A stretch of DNA of 64,000 nucleotides, taken from a virus. The translations under genes were made by a program, and so were the position numbers. The DNA lies in IMG/VR virus record IMGVR_UViG_3300035703_000034, positions 42,381 to 106,380 of that record. One strand, given 5' to 3'. Under the pieces are notes generated by a model. That model was not told the DNA's origin. It saw only the letters and a list, made by a program, of their open reading frames with translations, and ran no database searches. This document shows, piece by piece, positions 7,918-16,096 of this stretch. Position 1 is the first letter of the stretch; every line of letters begins with the position of its first letter.

Positions 7918-8862
7918 ATGGATCAGGATATGCACACTCTGCAAGAAGTTCGGATGAGGAACCAGGGGCTGGTTCAGATGCTCCGCTCCGGACCCGAGGG
8001 TCACGAGAAGGTGGCCTCGGCCATCAAGGAGGAGCTGATCCTCAACTACGCACGCGAGGACGGCCTGTCGCGCCGCGCGATGCCGATGCGCCCCGTGTCG
8101 AACGCCGAGCTCACGCCCGACGCCAACAACCCCGACGTGCCCGCCATGCTGGTCCCGGTGGAGCCGGTGCTCAACGAGTACCTCGCCACCTCCGTCGACT
8201 TCATGCAGCCGTCCAAGGAGCTCTGGTTCCGCTCCAAGGTGGCCTTCGTCTACTTCAAGCCGATCAAGACGAAGACCATCACGTTGACGGAAATGCAACT
8301 TCTTGCAAATAACTTTCCCATCAGATCTTACATCGAGTCTGTCGCGCGCAACGACATTCTCGCGGTTGAAGACATCGCCCTGATCGAAGCCATCGAGCGC
8401 TGCGTGGCGAAGTTTTCTGCGACCAACGCCTTGACTTCGACCGCACCTTTGGTGAAAGATGTCATCGCGGACGGCGCGAAGGCGATGACCCGCAACCGAC
8501 TCAATGTCGAACTCATTCTTCTGAATGAAATTACATATTACGACATCTTGAAGTGGAACTCTTCGGAAGTCGGCTCTCTTGTGCTGGACGACATCGTCGA
8601 GCACGGGCCGAAGGGCGAGGAGTTCAAGTACAAGAGCTGGCTGGGCTTCAAGTGGGTGTTGACAAACAACACCGACGTGATCCCCGAGAACATCCTGTAC
8701 TACCTGCCCCCGCAGCGCTTCCTGGGCGTGTCGTACATGCTGGCCGAGGCCGAGCAGTTCCTCGAGTTCCGGGACGGCATCCTGCGCACGAACACCCGCG
8801 AGATCATCGGCCGCAACCTGATGAACCCCCGCGGTCCCATCAAGCACACGCTGTCGGCCTAG
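7918..8862 (+). CDS. Probable major capsid protein (HK97-like fold)
   Basis: 314 aa with GGAGG upstream. Features are a Met/Gln-rich N-terminal helix, PVSNAELTPDANNPDVPAML, then an E-loop/P-domain-like part and a C-terminal NILYYLPPQRFLGVSYMLAEA stretch. Length, position after protease and decoration-like genes, and lack of enzyme motifs fit a major capsid protein of a large myovirus. I do not see a diagnostic motif, so this rests on context. Bases 8281-8580 have only about 50% G+C, well below the surroundings. Confidence 0.6.
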   Translation: MDQDMHTLQEVRMRNQGLVQMLRSGPEGHEKVASAIKEELILNYAREDGLSRRAMPMRPVSNAELTPDANNPDVPAMLVPVEPVLNEYLATSVDFMQPSKELWFRSKVAFVYFKPIKTKTITLTEMQLLANNFPIRSYIESVARNDILAVEDIALIEAIERCVAKFSATNALTSTAPLVKDVIADGAKAMTRNRLNVELILLNEITYYDILKWNSSEVGSLVLDDIVEHGPKGEEFKYKSWLGFKWVLTNNTDVIPENILYYLPPQRFLGVSYMLAEAEQFLEFRDGILRTNTREIIGRNLMNPRGPIKHTLSA

Positions 8863-8878
8863 AACGGGCTTACCCGGG

Positions 8879-8916
8879 CGGCGGCCCCGTGACATCTGTC
8901 GCGGCGGCCGCCGTTT
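8879..8916 (+). terminator. GC hairpin after the capsid-like gene
   Basis: Arms 8879-8886 and 8906-8913 (CGGCGGCC against GGCCGCCG) pair perfectly and are followed by TTTGGTT. The T-run is weak, so this may reduce rather than stop transcription, or may be an mRNA stabiliser. Confidence 0.45.
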
Positions 8917-8957
8917 GGTTCGTATCCGCCGCAGCACCCCATTGAAGGAGGACTTCC

Positions 8958-9299
8958 GTGAAGCAGCACGAGACCGTCCAGGTCCGTAACCTCTCCGCCG
9001 GTGCCATCTGCATCGCGCACGTCACGCTCCCTGGCGGCGAGCTCGGCGCGATCAACGCCAAGCGCTTCCAGCTCTGGTTCGACAAGGGCGGTAAGCGACT
9101 GTTTGACGCCGGCCTCGTCGCCTTCGCGCAGCCGGCCGTGGCCGCCGCGCCCGCGAAGCCCGCCGCGCCCGAGCCCGTCGAAACCCCCGCCCCGGAGCCG
9201 GTCGCGGAGCCCGCGCCGATCGCCGAGGTGGAGGAGGCCCCCGCGGCCGAAGAAGCCGACGACGAGCCCAAGCGGGGCCGCACGACCCGCCGCCGCTAA
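8958..9299 (+). CDS. Small beta protein with Ala/Pro/Glu tail
   Basis: 113 aa from GTG with AGGAGG. The first 60 residues look like a compact beta fold (VQVRNLSAGAICIAHVTLPGG). Residues 60-100 are Pro/Ala/Glu low-complexity and the end is basic (KRGRTTRRR). A small structured head plus acidic linker and basic tail suits a capsid-associated protein, but no family is recognised. Confidence 0.6.
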   Translation: MKQHETVQVRNLSAGAICIAHVTLPGGELGAINAKRFQLWFDKGGKRLFDAGLVAFAQPAVAAAPAKPAAPEPVETPAPEPVAEPAPIAEVEEAPAAEEADDEPKRGRTTRRR

Positions 9300-9308
9300 G
9301 CCGCTTAT

Positions 9309-9330
9309 CGACCGCTCAACGGAGCGGTCG
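9309..9330 (+). other. 9-bp hairpin between small head genes
   Basis: CGACCGCTC (9309-9317) pairs perfectly with GAGCGGTCG (9322-9330) around an AACG loop, in the 48-nt gap before the next gene. No T-run follows, so it is more likely an mRNA processing or stability element than a terminator. Confidence 0.4.
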
Positions 9331-9347
9331 CGCTCCAGGGGGCCGCC

Positions 9348-9824
9348 ATGACCCGCGCCGAGCTGCTCGCAGCGCTGAAGGAAGACAACGCCGACCTGGC
9401 CGTGAACGTGCCGATGCTGCGGCGCCGGCTGCGCGACTACGCGCAGTTCAACGAGATCTTCGAGCAGGTCATGACGGACGACGAGCTCGCCGACGCCATC
9501 GTCGACAGCATCGCCGACTTCAACGCGCTGCCGCCCTTCATGGGCGACTACGACGAGCGGAACTTCCCCGACCGCAAGCTGCTGCTCGACACGGCCACGT
9601 GCGAGGCGCTGCAGCGCCTGGTGCTGTGGCACGCCCAGAACCAGTTCTCCGCGAGCGACGCCGGCCTTCAGATCCCCATCCACGAGCAGTGGCAGGGGCT
9701 CATGCAAATCGAGCAGATGCTGCGCGCCCGCAGCGAGCAGCGCGCGTCGCGCCTCAAGGCCCAGCTCAACGTGCAGCGCGCCTGGGGCCCCGGCGTCAGC
9801 TCGCCGCTCTGGCGGGAGTTCTGA
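9348..9824 (+). CDS. Head-tail connector region protein, unidentified
   Basis: 158 aa, helical, rich in Arg/Asp/Leu (MLRRRLRDYAQFNEIFEQVM). The size and location after capsid genes fit a head-completion or connector protein, but no motif supports a specific name. The next gene starts 1 nt after its stop. Confidence 0.5.
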   Translation: MTRAELLAALKEDNADLAVNVPMLRRRLRDYAQFNEIFEQVMTDDELADAIVDSIADFNALPPFMGDYDERNFPDRKLLLDTATCEALQRLVLWHAQNQFSASDAGLQIPIHEQWQGLMQIEQMLRARSEQRASRLKAQLNVQRAWGPGVSSPLWREF

Positions 9825-9825
9825 G

Positions 9826-10764
9826 ATGACCCTGTCGCTCGAGGTCGCCTGGGCCACGCCGCGCTGGGTGTCGCTGCGCTGGGAGTACACCGGGGCCGCG
9901 CCGCTGCAGGGGCCCGTGCGCGTTTACCGATCGAACAACGCCGTGACCGGCTTCGAGCCCGTCGGCGAGACCAGCCAGGTCGTCTGGATCGACCCTGTCG
10001 ATCGCCTGTCGCGCTTCAACAGCTGGTACTACCGCGTCGAGGCCACCACCGCCACGGGCGCCGCGCTCAGCTCGCCGGTGGCGACCCTGCAGGACCTGAC
10101 GGACCGCACGGTGCTGCGGCTGCAGAAGCGCGAGCGCTTCCAGCTCGCCAAGTACGACGGCAACGGCGTCTGGCTCTATCCCCGGCGCCGCACGGGCACG
10201 CCCTGCCCGCGCTGCGTGCCCCAGGGCCAGGCCGCCCTCGGCGAGCTGGGGCTGCAGTGCACCGTCTGCTTCAACACCGGCATCGAGGGCGGCTACTACC
10301 CGCCTGTGCCCATCTACTGGGCGCAGCAGACGCTCCACAGCGAGGGCAGCAACCTGCTCGAGAACCGCGTCAAGGACTCCAACAACGGCGGCAACGCCTG
10401 GACCAGCAACTGGACGCTCGTGCACCCGGAGGACCTCCTGCGCGATGCCAACCCGCCCAACAACATCTGGAAGGTGACGGGCCTGCAGGCCTCCGAGCGC
10501 CGCGGCAGCACCCTGCGCCAGATCTTCACGTTCAACGAGGTCGACCGCTCGCAGCCCTACTACCAGCTGCCCGTGCCCGACTTCACGTTCCCCGACCCGA
10601 CCGCGCTGTTCTTTCAGAGCTGGGACGGCCCGGACTGCGACGAGCGCTGGGCGCAGGCCATTCAAGCCTACCTGACCACGCTGCAACCCGCACCGCCACC
10701 ATCGCCGCCAGCCACGCCCCCCAGCACGCCGACGAAGGACCGTCAGTCGCGCGCTTACCGCTAG
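9826..10764 (+). CDS. Neck-region protein with FN3-like start and Cys4 zinc motif
   Basis: 312 aa. Residues 1-90 resemble a fibronectin-III or Ig-like sandwich (VSLRWEYTGAAPLQGPVRVYRS ... SWYYRVEATTATG). CPRC...CTVC near residues 126-147 is a probable zinc site. The end is a Pro-rich disordered tail. It could be a neck or collar protein. Its stop abuts the stop of the convergent minus-strand gene with no terminator between. Confidence 0.55.
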   Translation: MTLSLEVAWATPRWVSLRWEYTGAAPLQGPVRVYRSNNAVTGFEPVGETSQVVWIDPVDRLSRFNSWYYRVEATTATGAALSSPVATLQDLTDRTVLRLQKRERFQLAKYDGNGVWLYPRRRTGTPCPRCVPQGQAALGELGLQCTVCFNTGIEGGYYPPVPIYWAQQTLHSEGSNLLENRVKDSNNGGNAWTSNWTLVHPEDLLRDANPPNNIWKVTGLQASERRGSTLRQIFTFNEVDRSQPYYQLPVPDFTFPDPTALFFQSWDGPDCDERWAQAIQAYLTTLQPAPPPSPPATPPSTPTKDRQSRAYR

Positions 10765-11589
10765 TCAAGCGACCGGTGGGTCGCTGTCGAACGGTACGCC
10801 GTCCCCGGGGGCGGTCATCGACAGCGTCTCGCCGGCAGGCGGCTCGGGCAGCGGCCGCAGCACCGGCCTGTCGGGCAAGGACTGCGACACGGGGTCGCCC
10901 GCCTGCTCGGGCCAGACGATCTCCCGCGTGGTGTCGTCCGCCAGCAGCAAATTGGGCGTGGCGACCTCGCGCGCGAAGACGAGCTGCACGTTCTCCAGCA
11001 CCGTCGGGTTGGTCGCGCTCAGGCTGCGCGCGTGGCTCTGCAGCAGGCACTTCTCCCAGTACCACGACGCGATGTAGGCCCCGACCTCGTTGAACGACAC
11101 GAGGTACAGCCCGAACGGCACCTCGATGAGCTCGCTGGCCGTCGTCGCCTGCAGCGGCGTGCCGCGCTGGCTGGTCGGCAGCAGCGGCGCGACGTTGTAG
11201 CCCCCGCCGGTGTGGTACTCCAGCAGCCAGCGGTACAGCATCCCCAGCATGTTGCCCTGCGAACCGACCACGCGCTGCAGGGTCACGGCGTGCTGCATGC
11301 GCCCCGGGAAGTGCCGGGGCGTCGCCGCGCCGAACTCGTTGACCGTCGTCATGCTGCGCTGGCTGCTCTGCTCCACGGCCTGCAGCATGCCGATGGGCGT
11401 CAGCTGCTCGCGGTACGCGACGGCCAGCCGTGCGAGCGGCGGACCGGAGACCAGCAGCGTGTGGGACGGGCTGACCAGATCGCCCGGCAGCTCGTCCGCG
11501 AAGACGGGCTGCTCGAAGGCGTTGTAGGTCTGGCTCCGGACCGATCGGTACGCCGCGTGGCGCAGCGCGTCAAGCGAGAGCGTCGGCAT
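10765..11589 (-). CDS. Tail tube-like paralog (second tube-type protein)
   Basis: 274 aa. It aligns by eye with the next upstream gene: LLVSGPPLA...LTPIGMLQAV...NEFGAATPRHFPGRMQHAVTLQRVV against IIFSGPPVLA...LVPIGAVQGF...SEIGSRLKRTAASQAQYQLSLQRVL. A duplicated tube-fold protein next to the tube and sheath may serve as tail terminator, tube initiator or baseplate hub ring. The C-terminal Pro-rich tail is unique to it. The fold is inferred from context. Confidence 0.55.
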   Translation of the reverse strand: MPTLSLDALRHAAYRSVRSQTYNAFEQPVFADELPGDLVSPSHTLLVSGPPLARLAVAYREQLTPIGMLQAVEQSSQRSMTTVNEFGAATPRHFPGRMQHAVTLQRVVGSQGNMLGMLYRWLLEYHTGGGYNVAPLLPTSQRGTPLQATTASELIEVPFGLYLVSFNEVGAYIASWYWEKCLLQSHARSLSATNPTVLENVQLVFAREVATPNLLLADDTTREIVWPEQAGDPVSQSLPDRPVLRPLPEPPAGETLSMTAPGDGVPFDSDPPVA

Positions 11590-11603
11590 CGATCACGGGG
11601 CGC

Positions 11604-12356
11604 TCAGGCCGTCGGGAAGGTGATCGACTTGGGATCCATCTTGCCGTCGCCCGTGGCAAACGCCAGGTTGATGGCGGGTGCGGGCACCTTGCGCACGGCG
11701 TAGATGCTGACGGACTCCTGGATGATGGGCTGGCCCGCCCCCACCGACTTGCCCGCGTTCAGCAGCTGGCAGCGCTCGTAGTACTCACGGCTGACCAGCT
11801 TGCCGCCGGCCGTGAAGGTGGCGAGCAGGATGCCGAACGGCAGGCGGAACACGTCCGACTCGAAGGTCGTGAAGTGCCCCCCGCTGACGGCCATGTCGGC
11901 CGCCCCCGTGGCGTTGCTGGCGGCGCCGCCCGGCTCGTTGGGCAGCAGCCGGACATCCACGGTCTCGTTGTTCAGCAGCTTGGGCAGCCAGGCGTAGCAG
12001 GCGTAGCGCAGGTTGCTGTGGTACGAGAGCACGCGCTGCAGCGACAGCTGGTACTGGGCCTGGGAGGCGGCCGTCCGCTTGAGGCGGCTGCCGATCTCCG
12101 AGAAGGGCGTGATGCCGTTGGTCTCGCTCTCGTTGAAGCCCTGCACCGCGCCGATGGGCACGAGGGTGCTGCCGATGTCCGTCGCCTTCGCCAGCACCGG
12201 CGGGCCCGAGAAGATGATCGTCGCGTCGGCACTCGCGACGTTGTTCGGGTCGTCCTCGAACTGGACCAGGTGGTTGAAGAAGTCCAGGTCGTCCGTACCC
12301 TTGGTCGTGTCGTAGAGCGCGTTCAGGGTTTCGAGCAGCTCGCTGATGTTTGCCAT
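11604..12356 (-). CDS. Tail tube protein (probable)
   Basis: 250 aa, transcribed after the sheath gene, the classic sheath-tube order in contractile phages. The start has a GGAGAGCC-type SD. It is beta-rich with SGPPVLA and PIGAVQGFNESETNG segments shared with its paralog downstream. It should polymerise as hexameric rings inside the sheath. No strict signature was seen, so the call rests on gene order and paralogy. Confidence 0.65.
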   Translation of the reverse strand: MANISELLETLNALYDTTKGTDDLDFFNHLVQFEDDPNNVASADATIIFSGPPVLAKATDIGSTLVPIGAVQGFNESETNGITPFSEIGSRLKRTAASQAQYQLSLQRVLSYHSNLRYACYAWLPKLLNNETVDVRLLPNEPGGAASNATGAADMAVSGGHFTTFESDVFRLPFGILLATFTAGGKLVSREYYERCQLLNAGKSVGAGQPIIQESVSIYAVRKVPAPAINLAFATGDGKMDPKSITFPTA

Positions 12357-12369
12357 GGGGGGCTCTCCT

Positions 12370-14295
12370 TTACTGGGTCAGGACGACGCGGGCGCGGATG
12401 CGGTTGAGCGGCAACGGGATGTCGATTTCGGTCACGATGTCGAGCACGTCCCGCTGGAACTCGTTTTGCGCCAGCGAGACCAGCGTGCCGCTGAGGATGG
12501 GCGCCCCGATCTGCGGGAACACCCGGTTCAGCAGGAACTGGTGGTAGCCCTCGATGACGTTGGCGATCGCCGCCGTCGTGGCCGCGTACAGGTTGTACGG
12601 CCCGATGAAGCTCGCCAGGCGGTCCTTCAACCCGATCGAGTAGTAGTCCCAGGTCTTCGTGACCGACAGCTCCTTGAACCGCGTGTCCGTCGTGTCCGTC
12701 GTCGTCTGGTAGTACGCCCGCGGCAGGGCCGTCGGCGACTGCTTCTCGACCACGAACCCGCCGCTGCCCGCGATCAGGCCGAGCTGCTCCTCGGTGAAGT
12801 AGGTGTTCGCGTAGCGCACGCCCGCCACGCCGAGCACGCCCAGGTTGGTGAAGCCCTGGTGCGGCTGGTTGCCCGCGCTCATGCCGGCCAGCGCGGCCGC
12901 CAGGTAGTAGCCCGGCACCACCGTGTCGACGCCCTGGACGTTGACGACGATTTCGCCGTTGGTGACGTACACGATGCGGCGCGAGCCGAACGAGTCCGCC
13001 GCGCTCGCGATCGCCTCGGCCTGCCCCTGCTTGTCGAGCACGCGGAAGACCATCAGGTCCACCGCCTCCGCCGCGAAGTCGACCGTCACGGTGGCCGCCT
13101 GCGCGTAGCTGCCCTCCTCACCCTCGAACTTGGCGTTGACCAGCTTCAGCGCGCCGTTGTTGAGCACCTCCGACACGCGGTAGATGCCGGCGCGATCCTC
13201 CGGGTTGGCCGTCACCGGCGCCTCCGCCCGGGCCGTCACCTGGACGTAGTCGCCGACGCGCACGGCCGTCACGAACTCCGCCACCGGGTGCAGCACCCGC
13301 AGCACGCCGGCCGCCCGCACGAGCTGCCCGTTGGCGAGCGGCTCGACGACGACCTTCTCGCGCGGGTGCGGCAGGTTGACGAAGCCGATGCGGAACTTGC
13401 TCTTCTCCGGCACCGACATCTGCTGCACGTGCGCCTTGAGGAAGCTCTGCACCGTGACGTCCTGCGTGAGCAGGCAGATGGCGTAGACCCGCTCGTTGGT
13501 CAGCGCGTCCAGCGCGGCGAGCCAGGCGGCCGGGCTGTCCTCCTCGACGCCCACGCACATCACCGAGGTGATGGTGTTGGAGAGCGCGAGCTGGGCCGCG
13601 AGCGCCAGCGGGTTGTCGACCGAGGCTGGCCCGAGCTTGGCCTCGAAGTCGGCGAGCCGGACCTCCGTGACGGCGTTGACCGTCAGCTGGCGCACGGCCT
13701 TGTAGCTGACGCGCACGACGGCCGTCAGCACCGCCTTGCCGTCAACCTCGAGCTCCGCGGCGAGCGTGACGCTCTCGTCCGTCGCCTCAAGGGAGGCGGC
13801 GGCGACGACCTGCGGGGCCGTCAGGTAGCGCTTGATGACAAAGGTGGCGCTGGCGAACGTCAGCTCGCGGTCGAGCTTCAGCGTGTAGTCGCCCGTCACG
13901 GCGAGGATCTTGGCCGTGTAGTCGACGCCGGCCGCCGTGAGGATGACGACGTCGCCCGCCGCGACGCCGCTGGCCGCGAAGGTGGTGCCGCCGGGGATCG
14001 TCAGCGTGTCGCTGGAAAGCGCGCACGTGACGGCGCCGCCGTCGCGCACCTGCAGGACCGCGTCGTCGAGCCGCACGACGAGCGAATCGGGCTCGACTTT
14101 CGCGCCGAGCTCCAACTCGGGGTAGGCAAATGTTAGACTGGTTCCGGAGTAGTTCCCGGGGCTCTTCTCCTGAATCACTTGCTTGTTCAGGCCAACCAGC
14201 ACCGTGGGCAGCACCGGCGCAAACTGCGTCGTGCTGATCGCGGCGAGTTCCTGCTGAATCTCAACGCCGGGGCGCGTCATGGTTCTGATCGCCAT
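12370..14295 (-). CDS. Contractile tail sheath protein
   Basis: 641 aa from the ATG preceded by GGAGGAG; an upstream ATG at 14310 lacks an SD. The start MAIRTMTRPGVEIQ and the C-terminal part (GLKDRLASFIGPYNLYAATTAAIANVIEGYHQFLLN then IPLPLNRIRARVVL) are typical of myovirus sheath proteins. The middle has inserted beta domains. It forms the contractile outer tail and drives injection. It heads a three-gene minus-strand tail operon with a late promoter-like element 36 nt upstream. Confidence 0.85.
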   Translation of the reverse strand: MAIRTMTRPGVEIQQELAAISTTQFAPVLPTVLVGLNKQVIQEKSPGNYSGTSLTFAYPELELGAKVEPDSLVVRLDDAVLQVRDGGAVTCALSSDTLTIPGGTTFAASGVAAGDVVILTAAGVDYTAKILAVTGDYTLKLDRELTFASATFVIKRYLTAPQVVAAASLEATDESVTLAAELEVDGKAVLTAVVRVSYKAVRQLTVNAVTEVRLADFEAKLGPASVDNPLALAAQLALSNTITSVMCVGVEEDSPAAWLAALDALTNERVYAICLLTQDVTVQSFLKAHVQQMSVPEKSKFRIGFVNLPHPREKVVVEPLANGQLVRAAGVLRVLHPVAEFVTAVRVGDYVQVTARAEAPVTANPEDRAGIYRVSEVLNNGALKLVNAKFEGEEGSYAQAATVTVDFAAEAVDLMVFRVLDKQGQAEAIASAADSFGSRRIVYVTNGEIVVNVQGVDTVVPGYYLAAALAGMSAGNQPHQGFTNLGVLGVAGVRYANTYFTEEQLGLIAGSGGFVVEKQSPTALPRAYYQTTTDTTDTRFKELSVTKTWDYYSIGLKDRLASFIGPYNLYAATTAAIANVIEGYHQFLLNRVFPQIGAPILSGTLVSLAQNEFQRDVLDIVTEIDIPLPLNRIRARVVLTQ

Positions 14296-14331
14296 CGCGG
14301 GCTCCTCCAAGGACTGGACTGCTTCCTAAGA

Positions 14332-14341
14332 GGATTATCAG
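14332..14341 (-). promoter_or_regulatory. Late promoter-like element CTGATAATCC (minus strand)
   Basis: Read on the minus strand the 10-mer equals the one at 7329. It sits 36 nt before the sheath ATG, with TTTTT about 10 nt upstream of it. The region is the only gap between the divergent sheath and 14348 genes. Confidence 0.5.
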
Positions 14342-14347
14342 CAGCCG

Positions 14348-14737
14348 ATGGAAAAACCGCCCAAACCGGAACCGGCCTGCGCGCGGATCGACGCGGTGGT
14401 GCACCAGACCCTCAAGGACTGCCTCGCCCAGCACGGCGGCGCGCCGGCCGAGCTGTGCATGGCGATCGACGTATCATTGAAGTGGTTGTCCGAGCAGGGC
14501 GCGCCGTGCCGCGCGTTCGAGGTGCGGCTGGCGCAGGGCGGCGTCGGCTTCCGGTGCCTGGAGGCGGGCGAGGCCGCCCACCCCGAGGGGCTCTGGAAGC
14601 TGCTGCTGCTCGCCAGCGCGCCGCGCACGGGCCCGGACGGCGCCCCGCTGCTGGTGCCGACCACGTTGAACTGGTCCTCGGACACGCAGCGCTTGACGGT
14701 GGAGTACGCCCGCGCCGATGAAACACCTGACGCGTAA
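14348..14737 (+). CDS. Unidentified protein coupled to the sigma gene
   Basis: 129 aa, overlapping the sigma factor gene by 20 nt. It contains ALCMAIDVSLKWLSEQ-like helices and a beta C-terminal half with a VPTTLNWSSDTQRLTVEY segment. The overlap suggests translational coupling and perhaps a partner role for the sigma factor. No family recognised. Confidence 0.6.
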   Translation: MEKPPKPEPACARIDAVVHQTLKDCLAQHGGAPAELCMAIDVSLKWLSEQGAPCRAFEVRLAQGGVGFRCLEAGEAAHPEGLWKLLLLASAPRTGPDGAPLLVPTTLNWSSDTQRLTVEYARADETPDA

Positions 14738-15611
14738 AGAAGAGCTCGAGCTGATCATCGCGGCGCAGGCCGGCGACCGCCAGGCCCTGGCGACGCTCGT
14801 GCTCGCCCACCGCCCCTTCGTGCAGTACCTCATGCGCCAGATCACCTTCCCGGAGTGGATGGACCCCGAGGACATCCTGCAAGAAGGCTGCATCGGGCTG
14901 ATGGACGCCGTCCGGACCTTCAACACGCAGTCCGGCAACCGCCTGCTCACCCACGCCTACTGGAAGATCAAGAAGGCGCTCACCAACCACATGAACAAGA
15001 TGGGCTACATGGTGACGATCCCGTTCCTCAAGCTGCTAGACCTGAAGAAGTACATGAACAAGCTCGAGCAGACGCCGCAGCTGGTGACGGACGAGGAAAA
15101 GAAGAAGTACAGCACCTTCAAGAACGTCCAGCTGCTGTCCTTGTCGATCGGCATGTGCTCCTTCGAGGAGCCGAGCTTCCGGCAGTTCAACAACCACCGC
15201 GCCGCCGAGGAGTCCGACGACGGCACCGGCGCGTACGTCGCCAACGACGTCAGCCTCGTCAGCCGCTCGACCGAGGAGGTCGTCCTCGGCGAGGCCGTCT
15301 ACGCCGACCTGCTGCAGGTCATCTCCAGCCTCAACGCGCTGGAGGGCGTGCTGCTGTCACAGTACTTGGGGGTGTACGGCGACGACCGGAAGCACTCGTT
15401 GAAGGCACTGGTCGGACAGAAAGCAGACTTCGACCCGTCGGGGAACCTGGTGACCGGCAGCAACGGGTACGGCATCCAGGTGGGCAAGTCATATAATACC
15501 ATTAGCAAGCTGGTTCACGGCGCCCTGCATCTTGTGCGGCATCAGGTTGCACAGCATCTGGACGACGTGTTGCCCGAGATGGGAATTAGGCACCATGACC
15601 ACACCGCCTGA
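14718..15611 (+). CDS. Phage RNA polymerase sigma factor
   Basis: 297 aa. Residues 20-95 form sigma70 region 2: LVLAHRPFVQYLMRQI, then DILQEGCIGLMDAVRTF (region 2.1-2.2 core), then LLTHAYWKIKKALTNHM (region 2.3-2.4). The C-terminal third (ALEGVLLSQYLGV ... YNTISKLVHGALHLVR) could be a diverged region 4. It would redirect host RNA polymerase to phage promoters, and the CTGATAAT elements near structural genes are natural targets. It lies among tail genes, suggesting timed late expression. It overlaps the next gene. Confidence 0.8.
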   Translation: MKHLTRKEELELIIAAQAGDRQALATLVLAHRPFVQYLMRQITFPEWMDPEDILQEGCIGLMDAVRTFNTQSGNRLLTHAYWKIKKALTNHMNKMGYMVTIPFLKLLDLKKYMNKLEQTPQLVTDEEKKKYSTFKNVQLLSLSIGMCSFEEPSFRQFNNHRAAEESDDGTGAYVANDVSLVSRSTEEVVLGEAVYADLLQVISSLNALEGVLLSQYLGVYGDDRKHSLKALVGQKADFDPSGNLVTGSNGYGIQVGKSYNTISKLVHGALHLVRHQVAQHLDDVLPEMGIRHHDHTA

Positions 15612-16086
15612 CGCGCTGGCACCGCGCGAGCCGATCCTCCCGCCGTACCAGGGGCGCGTCGAGATCAAGGGGATCTGGGACGAGCCGGGTCACCCGCGGC
15701 ACGGCGAGGTGGTGAGCTACTACGCGGCCAACACCATCACCTTCGACGCGCGCGGGCTGATGGCGCGGGCCCTGGCGGGCGACGCGGCGGGGCACATCGT
15801 GGCGGTGGCCTGGGGCACGGACGGCACGGCCGCCCAACGCTCCGACACGGGCTGCAAGGCGCAGGTCGCGAGCTCCGCCATCGTGCAGCCCATCACCTAC
15901 CCGCGCCCGGAGTCGGTGATGTTCACCAGCGTGCTCGCGCGCGGCGAGGGCACGGGCTACACCTACAAGGAAGTCGCGCTGATGGCCGACGACGACAAGT
16001 GCTTCGCGCGCTTCGTGTTCCCCAACGGTCAGTACAAGTTTGCCCAGCTGCGCATGAGCGTCAACTGGGAAATCATCTTCATCTGA
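15595..16086 (+). CDS. Baseplate or fibre-associated small protein
   Basis: 163 aa. The ATG at 15595 lies inside the end of the sigma gene. It is beta-rich and resembles tail-fibre network proteins in composition (TITFDARGLMARALAG ... GTGYTYKEVALMADDD). That resemblance is weak. It precedes two long fibre-like proteins. Confidence 0.55.
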   Translation: MTTPPDALAPREPILPPYQGRVEIKGIWDEPGHPRHGEVVSYYAANTITFDARGLMARALAGDAAGHIVAVAWGTDGTAAQRSDTGCKAQVASSAIVQPITYPRPESVMFTSVLARGEGTGYTYKEVALMADDDKCFARFVFPNGQYKFAQLRMSVNWEIIFI

Positions 16087-16096
16087 GGCGCGTCGC

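Noticed and set aside
12346-14136. 596-aa open frame on + opposite the sheath
   Set aside because: Antisense shadow made by third-position GC; Arg/His/Asp/Val-rich with no domain.
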